Source of the DNA: Candidatus Tectomicrobia bacterium
GTDB taxonomy: Bacteria; UBA8248
Reading direction: 5' to 3'
NCBI GenBank assembly: GCA_016192135.1
Contig: JACPUR010000041.1
Span: 186,001-250,000, forward strand
Length of the DNA: 64,000 nucleotides
Both the position numbers and the translations under genes were made by a program. This document shows, piece by piece, positions 52,810 through 62,571 of this stretch. A model generated the notes under the pieces. It had not been told where the DNA came from, ran no database searches, and saw only the letters and a list, made by a program, of their open reading frames with translations. Position 1 is the stretch's first letter, and the number at the start of each line of letters is the position of its first letter.

Positions 52810-53427
52810 CTACGCCGGGCGTGCCATCCCCCGGTACATCTCCCCCACCAGCCGGGGGACGCCCTCCAGCCGGAAGCGCTCGAGGCGCACCAAGTCCAGC
52901 CCCGCCTGGAGGATGAGCTCGTCGATCCGGCGGTTCAGGTTGCACCCGCGCCCGACGCGGTTCTGCAGCGGGTTCAGGCGGTCCTGCCAGCGGCTGACGC
53001 CCGGGTGGCCGCTCCGGCCGTGCTCGAGGAAGAAGAAGCCGCCCCCCGGCCGCAGCACCCGGGCGATCTCGCGCAGGGCGGCCAGCGGATCGAAAACCGT
53101 GCACAGAGTCCAGGTGGAGACCGCGCAGTCGAAGCGCCCGTCCCCGAACGGGAGCGCCTCGGCCACGCAGAGCACCCGCCTCACCTCGGCCCGGGAGGCC
53201 GCCACGCGCCGGGCCACCCGCCGCGGGAGCATCCGGACGGGGTCGGCCGCCGTGATCGTGCGGACGGCGGGAGGGTAGTGGGCGAGGTTCAGGCCGGTTC
53301 CGAAGCCCAACTCGAGGACATCCCCCTCCGCCTCGGCGAGGGCCGCCTCGCGCTCCCGCTGGAACTTCTTCCCCCTCACCGACCAGTCCATCAGCCAGGG
53401 GAACAGGCAGTCTCCGTAAATCCCCAA
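52810..53427 (-). CDS. SAM-dependent methyltransferase, class I
   Basis: A 205-residue methyltransferase. The SAM-binding motif I is VLELGFGTGLNLAHYP, followed by acidic-loop TAADPVRM, and FDCAVSTWTLCTVFDPLAAL as motif IV-like. RVLRPGGGFFFLEHGR is the post-motif typical of UbiE/Erg6-like enzymes. The start is TTG at 53427 with GGGAGCGGGGACC upstream; the next ATG (53391) would remove some of the N-terminal helix. The methyl acceptor is unknown. It begins 23 bases after the [2Fe-2S] ferredoxin gene and ends 28 bases before the acyl-CoA dehydrogenase gene. Confidence 0.85.
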   Translation of the reverse strand: MGIYGDCLFPWLMDWSVRGKKFQREREAALAEAEGDVLELGFGTGLNLAHYPPAVRTITAADPVRMLPRRVARRVAASRAEVRRVLCVAEALPFGDGRFDCAVSTWTLCTVFDPLAALREIARVLRPGGGFFFLEHGRSGHPGVSRWQDRLNPLQNRVGRGCNLNRRIDELILQAGLDLVRLERFRLEGVPRLVGEMYRGMARPA

Positions 53428-53450
53428 GGTCCCCGCTCCCAGGCGGCGCG

Positions 53451-53789
53451 CTACATCAGCGAGAGCCCCTTCGGCGCCTCGGGGATGAGAAGCCGCTTCA
53501 CGGGCTTCCCCGCCGCCAAGTGCGACTCCACGATCTCATCCGCGTCCTCGGGCCGCACGCCCCCGTACCAGACGTTATCCGGCATGACGCACACGGCGGC
53601 GCCGTGCTCGCAGACGTCCAGGCAGGTGGTGCCCAGCACCCGCGACCTCCCCTTCAGGCCCTTCTCCTCGACGAGCGCCTTGAGCCGCTCCCGGAGCTCC
53701 TCGGAGCCGCAGTCCGAGCAGCATCCCTTCGGGTGGCCGGGCTCCCGCCGGTTCTGGCACACGAGCAGGTAGCGTTTCTTCCGGAACAT
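53451..53789 (-). CDS. Thioredoxin-like [2Fe-2S] ferredoxin
   Basis: A 112-residue protein of the (2Fe-2S) ferredoxin-like/NuoE-type thioredoxin fold. The four cluster cysteines are probably Cys in LLVCQNRREPGHPKGCCSDC and TTCLDVCEHGAAVCV. Strand-helix layout ends with LIPEAPKGLSLM. GGGAG stands about 7 bases before the ATG. It may serve as electron carrier for the LutABC enzymes encoded divergently, or for an unlinked reductase; this is inference. Confidence 0.8.
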   Translation of the reverse strand: MFRKKRYLLVCQNRREPGHPKGCCSDCGSEELRERLKALVEEKGLKGRSRVLGTTCLDVCEHGAAVCVMPDNVWYGGVRPEDADEIVESHLAAGKPVKRLLIPEAPKGLSLM

Positions 53790-54149
53790 GCTGGGGCTCC
53801 CTTCCCAAAATGAAGACAATGGAAACGGACAGGAGCGAGGCTAGCACATCGCCCGGGGGCCGCAAACCTGGCGGATGGTGGGCCAGTTTGATGATTCTGC
53901 CTTCATTCCGAACGCGGCGTTCCCTCACCCCCATCCCCTTTCCCAAGGGGAGAGGGGCGCGGAGCCGCGAGAACCTTTGTCTTGGATGAATGGGGCGCTT
54001 CTCCCTCTCCCTTTGGGAGAGGGCCGGGGTGAGGGGGAGTATCGGCACCCGTTACCACAAACTGACCCACTACCACCTTGGTGCAGCACGGTCCACCCTT
54101 CCGTCCCGCAAATGATAAGATGCCGCAGGCCCATTGAACAGGAGATCGC
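53790..54149. other. Divergent intergenic region between ferredoxin and LutA genes
   Basis: About 360 bases without a gene. It contains the family C repeat (53922-54035) and the leaders of two divergent genes. A GATAAG at 54114-54119 is the nearest promoter-like sign before lutA; nothing is convincing. Confidence 0.45.
53922..54035. repeat. Family C palindromic repeat
   Basis: CCCTCACCCCCATCCCCTTT ... CCCTTTGGGAGAGGGCCGGG GTGAGGG: outer arms CCCTCACCCC and GGGGTGAGGG enclose two small hairpins (CCCAAGGGGAGAGG and CTCCCTTTGGGAG). Shares its right end with 40236-40270. Confidence 0.7.
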
Positions 54150-54935
54150 ATGAGGGATTCCGCCCCGCCTTCCAGCGGCCCCGCGCCGCGCCGCGTCATC
54201 CTCTTCGCCACCTGCCTCGTGGACCACTTCTTCCCGGAGGTGGGCGAGGCGGCGGTGCACCTCCTGGAGCGCTCCGGCGCCGAGGTGGACTTCCCCGAGG
54301 GCCTCACCTGCTGCGGCCTCCCTCACTTCAATAACGGCTTCCGCGAAGAGGCCCGCAAGGTGCTCGAGCCCCAGCTCAGGCTGCTGGAAGGGGACGCCCC
54401 CATCGTCGTCCCCTCCGGCTCCTGCGGCTGGATGCTCAAGTGCGTCCTCCCCACCCTCTTCCCGGACGACCCTTGGAAGCGCGAGCGGGCCGAGGCTGTC
54501 TCCTCGCGCGTCCTGGAGCTCTCCCAGTACCTCGGCAGGCATGCTCCCGCGGCGCAAAACCCCGTCCTGCCCGGCAAGACCGTCTATCACGACTCCTGCC
54601 ATCTGCTCCGGGGCCTCGGCGAGCGGGAGGCGCCCCGCCGCCTCCTGGACCAGGCCGCAGGGCGGCGCGAGGAGCTGCCCGGCTGCGACCGCTGCTGCGG
54701 CTTCGGGGGCTCCTTCGCGGTCAAGTTCCCCGAGGTCTCCTGCGCCATGCTGGAGCAGAAGCTCGACGCCGCCGAGGGCGCGGAGGCGGACTGGCTCGTC
54801 GCGGCGGACGCGGGCTGCATGCTCCAGATCGGGGGCGGGCTCGCCCGCCGGGGCTCGCGGGTGCGGCTCCTGCACCTGGCCCAGGCCCTCGCCGGGCCGG
54901 GAGCCCCCGGCTGGCCCGAGGAGGCCAAGGCGTGA
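54150..54935 (+). CDS. lutA: LutA-type lactate-utilisation iron-sulfur protein (CCG domains)
   Basis: A 261-residue protein with two cysteine-rich CCG domains: EGLTCCGLPHFNNG in the first half and RCCGFGGSFAVKFP in the second, the signature of LutA/GlpC-type heterodisulfide-reductase-like proteins. LutA works with LutB and LutC to oxidise L-lactate to pyruvate. AGGAG precedes the ATG at 54150. It overlaps the LutB-LutC gene by 4 bases (GTGA), so expression is coupled. No lactate permease or LutR regulator is seen in the window. Confidence 0.88.
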   Translation: MRDSAPPSSGPAPRRVILFATCLVDHFFPEVGEAAVHLLERSGAEVDFPEGLTCCGLPHFNNGFREEARKVLEPQLRLLEGDAPIVVPSGSCGWMLKCVLPTLFPDDPWKRERAEAVSSRVLELSQYLGRHAPAAQNPVLPGKTVYHDSCHLLRGLGEREAPRRLLDQAAGRREELPGCDRCCGFGGSFAVKFPEVSCAMLEQKLDAAEGAEADWLVAADAGCMLQIGGGLARRGSRVRLLHLAQALAGPGAPGWPEEAKA

Positions 54936-57037
54936 AATCCCCCTTCAACCGCCGGGCCGGCCTCGCCCTGGCCGACCCCCAGCTCCGGCAGGCCCTGCGA
55001 ACGGGCACGGGCCGCATGGGGGAGATGCGTCTCAAGGCCTTCGAGTCGGCGGCCGCGCCCCTCGCCCTGCGCGCCCGGGCGCGGGAGATCCGCCGCCGCA
55101 CCTTCGACGACCTCGGCCGCCACCTGGAGACCCTCCTGGCGAGCCTTCGCCGCGCGGGGGTCGAGGTGCACGCCGCGCCCGACGCCGGGGCGGCGCACCG
55201 CGTCATCCTGGACATCGCCCGGCGCCGCGGGGCCACCCTCGCGGTCAAGAGCAAATCCATGGCCTCGGAGGAGATCCACCTGAACGCGGCGCTCGAGCGG
55301 GCGGGGGTGCGCCCGGTCGAGACCGACCTGGGGGAGTGGATCCTCCAGCTCGCCGAGGAGACGCCGAGCCACCTCGTGGCCCCGGCCCTCCACAAGACGC
55401 TGGAACAGGTGGTAGACCTCTTCCGCCGCAAGGTGGACCCGGGCGCCCCCTCCGACCCGGAGGCCCTCACCGCCCTCGCGCGCAAGGCGCTGCGCCGGGA
55501 GTTCCTCGCCGCCGGCATCGGGATCAGCGGGGTGAACTTCGCCATCGCCGAGACGGGCACCCTCTGCCTCGTGACGAACGAGGGGAACGGCCGGCTCGTC
55601 ACCGCGCTCCCCAAGGTGCACATCGCCCTCATGGGCTTCGAGAAGGTGGTGCCGACGGTGGAGGAGGCCCTGACCCTGCTCGCCGTCCTCCCCCGCAGCG
55701 CCACGGGCCAGAAGCTCACCACCTACTTCACCATGCTGACCGGCCCCCGGCGGCCCGGGGAGGCGGACGGCCCCGACGAGGTGCACCTCGTGCTCCTCGA
55801 CAACGGGCGCTCGCGCCACCTCGGGGGGCCCTTCCAGGAAGCCTTCCACTGCATCCGCTGCGGGGCTTGCCAGAACGCCTGCCCGGTCTTCCAGACGGTC
55901 GGGGGCCACACCTACGACTCTGTCTACGGCGGGCCCATCGGGTCCATCCTGAGCCCCATGTTCCGGGGGCTCGAGGCCTCGGGCGAGCTGGCCGCCGCCT
56001 CGAGCCTGTGCGGGGCCTGCCAGGAGGCCTGCCCCGTGCTGGTGGACATTCCCCGGATGCTCATCGAGATGCGCGGGGCGCGGGTGGCCCAGCGGAACAT
56101 CTCGCGGACGGAGCGGCTCCTCTTCCGCGCGGCGGCCTGGGCCATGCGCCGGCCGGCCGCCTGGGCGCTCTCCTTCCGGGGGCTCTCCCTGCTGGGGCGG
56201 GTCCTTGGCCCGCGCCTCAAGGCGGGGTGGCTGCCCGGGGCGGCCGGGGCCTGGGCGAGGGGGCGGGAGCTGCCCTTCCCGGCCCGCCGGAGCTTCCGCG
56301 ACCGCTGGCGCGAGCGCCAGCGCGGGGCCGGCAAGGCCCTCTCCGCCGTCCCCCCGGCCGCGTCCCAGGAGCGGACGCCCGAGGGGATGCTGGACCACAT
56401 CAGGCGCCAGGCGGCGCTCGGCGAGGGGCTGGCGCACGGCCACGTCCCATCGCCCTCGGGCGCCCTGCCCGAGGTGGAGATTCCCGATCCGGCGGAGCGC
56501 TTCCGGCGGGAGTTCGAGGCGGTGGGAGGAGGCTTCTTCCGGGCCGCCTCCATCGAGGAGGCCAAGGCGCGGCTCCTGGAGCTGGCCTCGCGCTGGAAGG
56601 ACCGCCCCGTGGCGGTGAGCGGGGGTCTCCCCCTGCCCGCCGCCGGGTGGCTGCGGGAGGCGGGGCACGAGGTGCTGGAATCCGCCGAAGGGGACGACCG
56701 CGGGCGCCTCGATGCCGCGGGGCTCGGGGTGACGGGCTGCGCCTGGGCCGTGGCCGAGACGGGCACCCTCGTCCTGCCGAGCGGCGCGGGCCGCCCCCGC
56801 CTGCATTCGCTCCTGCCGGAGGCCCACCTGGCCCTCGTCCGCGAGGAAGACATCGTCCCCCACCTCTCGGCGCTCGGGCCGCGCATCCAGGGAGCCATCG
56901 TGGGGGGCGCCGGGGCGAGCTGCGTCTCCCTCATCACCGGGCCCAGCCGCTCGGCCGACATCGCCCTCACCCTTATCCGGGGCGTCCACGGCCCCCGGGA
57001 GGTCTACGCCATCCTGCTGCCGCGGGGCGTGGCATAG
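54932..57037 (+). CDS. LutB-LutC fusion, lactate-utilisation iron-sulfur protein
   Basis: A 701-residue protein joining two normally separate subunits. Residues 1 to about 460 are LutB: an LUD domain (AETGTLCLVTNEGNGRLVTA) and two [4Fe-4S] motifs, CIRCGACQNACP (307-318) and CGACQEACP (360-368). Residues from about 470 are LutC, a second LUD domain (AETGTLVLPSGAGRPRLHSL, GGAGASCVSLITGPSRSADI). GTG at 54932 overlaps the lutA stop. Sequence around residue 400-450 is a basic, arginine-rich linker. The fusion fixes a 1:1 ratio of the two electron-transfer subunits. Confidence 0.88.
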   Translation: MKSPFNRRAGLALADPQLRQALRTGTGRMGEMRLKAFESAAAPLALRARAREIRRRTFDDLGRHLETLLASLRRAGVEVHAAPDAGAAHRVILDIARRRGATLAVKSKSMASEEIHLNAALERAGVRPVETDLGEWILQLAEETPSHLVAPALHKTLEQVVDLFRRKVDPGAPSDPEALTALARKALRREFLAAGIGISGVNFAIAETGTLCLVTNEGNGRLVTALPKVHIALMGFEKVVPTVEEALTLLAVLPRSATGQKLTTYFTMLTGPRRPGEADGPDEVHLVLLDNGRSRHLGGPFQEAFHCIRCGACQNACPVFQTVGGHTYDSVYGGPIGSILSPMFRGLEASGELAAASSLCGACQEACPVLVDIPRMLIEMRGARVAQRNISRTERLLFRAAAWAMRRPAAWALSFRGLSLLGRVLGPRLKAGWLPGAAGAWARGRELPFPARRSFRDRWRERQRGAGKALSAVPPAASQERTPEGMLDHIRRQAALGEGLAHGHVPSPSGALPEVEIPDPAERFRREFEAVGGGFFRAASIEEAKARLLELASRWKDRPVAVSGGLPLPAAGWLREAGHEVLESAEGDDRGRLDAAGLGVTGCAWAVAETGTLVLPSGAGRPRLHSLLPEAHLALVREEDIVPHLSALGPRIQGAIVGGAGASCVSLITGPSRSADIALTLIRGVHGPREVYAILLPRGVA

Positions 57038-57097
57038 AAAAACGGCTAGACTAAATCCTTAGGGGCGGGATGTACGCCACCTGTGCCGCGTGCATCC

Positions 57098-57124
57098 GTA
57101 GGGGCGGTTTAGACCCGCCCCTAC
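57098..57124. repeat. Family A hairpin (GTAGGGGCGG)
   Basis: Perfect 10-bp stem GTAGGGGCGG / CCGCCCCTAC, loop TTTAGAC, between the convergent LutB-LutC and glnA genes. A second left arm (TTAGGGGCGGG) stands at about 57059. Confidence 0.75.
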
Positions 57125-57200
57125 AGACGTGGCCGGCCAGAGATATGCACAGAGGCGTTCAATTGAATGCCCCTGCATGAGATTCTTGCCAATCCCCCAC

Positions 57201-57235
57201 AAAAAAAGCGCCCCCGGGCCTGAGCCCGGGGGCGC
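57201..57235 (-). terminator. Rho-independent terminator of glnA
   Basis: A perfect 12-bp stem GCGCCCCCGGGC / GCCCGGGGGCGC (57208-57219 and 57224-57235, loop CTGA) is followed on the minus strand by seven T residues (57201-57207). It lies 21 bases past the glnA stop. Confidence 0.92.
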
Positions 57236-57255
57236 CGCTTCCGCTCGGCGGAAGG

Positions 57256-58725
<1,470 letters not shown>

Positions 58726-58790
58726 GTTGCTGCCCCCCTGGAAAAAATGCCTTTCGGCCCGCTTGAAATGGAAACCGCGCCGCGGCCCTC

Positions 58791-61523
58791 TCAGGCCACG
58801 GCCGCCCGTGAGCGATCCTCGCTCAGGAGCGAGGTGAGCAAATCGCAAAGCTCCCGAAGCCGCTCCGTGTCCTCGACCTTGCGCCCCTCGGCGTCGGTGA
58901 CGTAGAAGGCGTCCACCGCGCGCGGGCCCTCCGTCGAGATCTTCGCCCGCGAGATCGACACCCCCTCGGCGGCGAGCAGGCGCGCGATCCGCGCCAGCAG
59001 CCCGTGCCGGTCCGGCGTGATGACCTCGAGCACGGTGGCGTCCTCGCTGGCCATGAGGTCGAAGCCGACGACGGTGGGCAGGTCGAAGTGGACGCGCTGC
59101 TTGAGCCGCAGGAAGCGGCGGTTCTTGTCCAGCACCTCGTCCAGCGTCGTGCGGCCCGCCAGCAGGTCATCCATCACCTCGCCGAAGCGCTGCCAAAGGG
59201 CCGGATCCGCCACCACCTTCCCCTCCGCGTCCACCACCTGGAAGCTGTCCACCACGAGGCCGTCCGCCCGGGTGTAAACCTTAGCGTCGAGGATGCTCAG
59301 GTCGAAGCCGGCCAGGGTGCCCGCGATCATGGCGAAGAGCCCCAGCCGGTCGCGGCAGACGATGGTGAGCAGGGTGTTCCCCAGGCGGCGGCGGTGGGTG
59401 ACGTCCACCACGCACGAGACGGCCTCGCTCCCCAGCCGCTGGGCGAGCTGGATGTGGCGGAGGATCTCCTGCGGGGGCGTGCCCGCGCGGTAGCGCTCGG
59501 GCATCCCCTCCACGTGCTGGCGGATGACGGCCGGCGCCACCCGGATGGCCGCCGCCCGCGCCTCGAGCACCACCTGCTCGCCCACCTCGTCGGCCTGGCG
59601 CTTGCGGTGAAGCTCCTCGCCCGACTCCAGCAGCCGGAGCGTCTTGCGGTAGAGGTCGTGGTGGAGCGTGCCCCGCCACTCGTTCCAGATGCCCGGCGCC
59701 ACCGAGGACACGTCGGCGTAGGTGAGCAGGTAGAGCATCCGGAGCTGCTCGACGGTCCCCATCTTCTCGGCGAAGCGCTGAATCAGGGCGGGGTCCTCGA
59801 TGTCCCGGCGCTCCGCCGTGTAGCACATCTCCATGTGGTTGACCACAAGGAACTCGATGACCCTTCCCTCGTCGGCCGGGATCCCCAGCCGGGGGATGAT
59901 CTCGGGCAGCGCCGCGGCGCTCTTGTGGACGTGACGCGGGCCCCGGGCCTTGCCGATGTCGTGGAAGAGGAGCGCGAGCCGCAGGATGTGCGTGCGCTCC
60001 ATCTCGCGGTGGATGTGCGCCAGGTTCTGGAGCGGAAGCTCCTTGGTGTAGGCGAGGCCGTCGAGGTTGGCCAGCGTGAGCAGCGTATGCTCGTCGGCGG
60101 TGTAGCGGTGGTAGTGGTCGTACTGGACGAAGCAGGTCAGGGGCTCGAACTCCGGGATGTAGCGCCCGAGGAAGCCCAGGGCGTGCATCTCGTGGACGAC
60201 GCGGGCCACGCCCGCCTTGCCGTCCAGGATACGGAAGAAGCTCTCGCGCACCTCGGGGGAGGTACGGAAGCGCTCGTCCACCGTGTCCAGATTTCGCCGC
60301 ACGAAGGCCCGCAGCTCGGGCGAGAGGCGGCAGCCGAAGCGGTACTGGGCTTCGAACACCCCCATGAGCCCCTGGGGCCGGGCGAGCACGTCCTTGCCGC
60401 CGTTCTGGAGCACCAGGGTATGGTACTCCTGGAGGGCGAGCCCGCCCTCGATGGGCTCGATCCGGGGGCGGCGGTTCACCCAGCGGCGCTGGCGGATCTG
60501 CTCCTCGAGCACCTCGAAGAAGTCCCGGCAGAAGGTGTGCAGGGCGCGGGCGCGCATGAAATAGTCGCGCATGAGGCTCTCCCCCGCCATCGCGCTCTCG
60601 GTGTCCTCGTACCCCAGCGCCGGCGCGGCCTCGGTCTGCGCGGCGAAGGTGAGCATGTCGTTCTTCGATCCGGCCTGGATATGGAGCTGGGCGCGCAGCC
60701 GGAGGAGGAAATCGTAGGCGTCGCGGGCCGACCTGCACTCCTCCTCGGGGATCCAGCCGCGCTCCCGGAGTTCGCCGAAGCCCTTCGCCCCGAAGACCCG
60801 GCTCAGCCACAGGACGGCGTGGAAGTCCCGCAGCCCCCCCGCGTTCTCCTTCACGTTGGGCTCCTGGACGTAGACGGAAGGGTCCCAGGAGCGGTAGCGC
60901 TCCGTCCGCTCGACCAACCGGCGCTTGAGGTGGGAGGTCTTCCCCACCCGCTCGAGATGGGAGGCGAAGCGGCGCGAGAAATCCGCGTGGACGGCCTCGC
61001 TCCCCGCGACGAGCCTGTGCTCGAGCATCGACGTCTCGCTCTGGTAGTCGTCCCGGGCGATGCGCAGGCACTCGGCGATGGTCCGGGCGCTGTGGCCGAT
61101 GATCAGGCCGGCGTCCCACAGCAGGTACAGCACCGCGCGCACGAACCGGCTCACCCCGGCCGACCGCTTCGGCAGGACGAACAAAAGGTCGATGTCGGAG
61201 GCGGGGGACAGCTCCGCCCGCCCGTAGCCGCCGATGGCGAGCAGGGCGCACGAGGGCCCCTCGCCCCCCGCGGAGGGAGCCTCCGCCCGGACGGCGTGCT
61301 CCCATACCTGCTTGAGAATGGCGTCCATCAAGGAAGCGCGCGCGGCGCACAGGGAGAGCCCGCCCGCCCCCTCGCGGTGGGACTGGACGATGAGGGAGTT
61401 CCCCGCCGCGTGCTGGTCCTTCAGCTGGCGGAGGAAGGCCCCCCGCTCCCACCGGCCCACCGCAGGCACCGTCTCGTGCAGATCGCGGGTCAACTGACCA
61501 AGGAGATGAAGAGATTGAGTCAT
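58791..61523 (-). CDS. glnD: PII uridylyltransferase / uridylyl-removing enzyme
   Basis: A 910-residue bifunctional nitrogen sensor. The nucleotidyltransferase site reads [20 protein letters not shown] (about 98-117). The HD domain has [10 protein letters not shown] and later AERRDIEDP. Two C-terminal ACT domains ([40 protein letters not shown]) sense glutamine. Length and order match GlnD. It modifies the PII protein encoded 11 bases upstream, at the tyrosine present there. In turn PII controls glutamine synthetase through adenylylation and the NtrB-NtrC system. Confidence 0.96.
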   Translation of the reverse strand: MTQSLHLLGQLTRDLHETVPAVGRWERGAFLRQLKDQHAAGNSLIVQSHREGAGGLSLCAARASLMDAILKQVWEHAVRAEAPSAGGEGPSCALLAIGGYGRAELSPASDIDLLFVLPKRSAGVSRFVRAVLYLLWDAGLIIGHSARTIAECLRIARDDYQSETSMLEHRLVAGSEAVHADFSRRFASHLERVGKTSHLKRRLVERTERYRSWDPSVYVQEPNVKENAGGLRDFHAVLWLSRVFGAKGFGELRERGWIPEEECRSARDAYDFLLRLRAQLHIQAGSKNDMLTFAAQTEAAPALGYEDTESAMAGESLMRDYFMRARALHTFCRDFFEVLEEQIRQRRWVNRRPRIEPIEGGLALQEYHTLVLQNGGKDVLARPQGLMGVFEAQYRFGCRLSPELRAFVRRNLDTVDERFRTSPEVRESFFRILDGKAGVARVVHEMHALGFLGRYIPEFEPLTCFVQYDHYHRYTADEHTLLTLANLDGLAYTKELPLQNLAHIHREMERTHILRLALLFHDIGKARGPRHVHKSAAALPEIIPRLGIPADEGRVIEFLVVNHMEMCYTAERRDIEDPALIQRFAEKMGTVEQLRMLYLLTYADVSSVAPGIWNEWRGTLHHDLYRKTLRLLESGEELHRKRQADEVGEQVVLEARAAAIRVAPAVIRQHVEGMPERYRAGTPPQEILRHIQLAQRLGSEAVSCVVDVTHRRRLGNTLLTIVCRDRLGLFAMIAGTLAGFDLSILDAKVYTRADGLVVDSFQVVDAEGKVVADPALWQRFGEVMDDLLAGRTTLDEVLDKNRRFLRLKQRVHFDLPTVVGFDLMASEDATVLEVITPDRHGLLARIARLLAAEGVSISRAKISTEGPRAVDAFYVTDAEGRKVEDTERLRELCDLLTSLLSEDRSRAAVA

Positions 61524-61534
61524 CGGAAAAGCAG

Positions 61535-62179
<645 letters not shown>

Positions 62180-62509
62180 ATGCGATGCACCATCCTGGGA
62201 TCACCGATCGATTGCCACTTCGCCTTCAAGTTGGGGAACGGCAAAGCCGGCCAGAACGGCTGCGGCTACAACGACTCGAGTTGCGTCTCCGTGGTGGACG
62301 AGTGCCTGAACGGGGACGACGGCAAGGCCTGCACCCATATCATCGAGATGCCGAAGGGCAAGTTCTGCGGCAAGTTCCCCAACCCGGCGAGCCGCTGGGA
62401 GCGGGGCCGCTGCCCCCTGGCCACCCACCTGAAGGTGGACTTCGAGGCGCCCCTCGAGAAGAAGCTCAACCCGCTCAAGGCCTCGAAGCGCGCCGCCCGC
62501 GGCGGCTGA
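62180..62509 (+). CDS. PxxKW-like cysteine-rich small protein
   Basis: A 109-residue cysteine-rich protein (8 Cys). It starts MRCTILGSPIDCHFAFKLG and has CGYNDSSC, DECLNGDDGKACTH, KFCGKFPNPASRW and GRCPLATHLKVDF, ending LNPLKASKRAARGG. The order, the P-x-x-[K/R]-W element (here PASRW) and the final NPLKASKR match what I remember of PxxKW cysteine-rich proteins found in deltaproteobacteria. Its cysteines suggest metal binding, but no function is known. Ribosome-binding is weak (GAGG, 11 bases away). A terminator follows at 62532. Confidence 0.7.
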   Translation: MRCTILGSPIDCHFAFKLGNGKAGQNGCGYNDSSCVSVVDECLNGDDGKACTHIIEMPKGKFCGKFPNPASRWERGRCPLATHLKVDFEAPLEKKLNPLKASKRAARGG

Positions 62510-62531
62510 TCCCCCAGTTCCAAAAACGAGA

Positions 62532-62558
62532 GGCCCGGGGGTTTCCCCGGGCCTTTTT
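62532..62558 (+). terminator. Rho-independent terminator after the PxxKW-like gene
   Basis: A perfect 9-bp stem GGCCCGGGG / CCCCGGGCC with loop GTTT is followed by five T residues. It sits between convergent genes and may also slow transcription from the right. Confidence 0.85.
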
Positions 62559-62571
62559 CATTTCCGCCCCG

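Noticed and set aside
35319-54035. Repeat families A-C as a CRISPR array or insertion sequences
   Set aside because: The copies are scattered singly between genes, have no regular spacers, and no cas gene or transposase is present.
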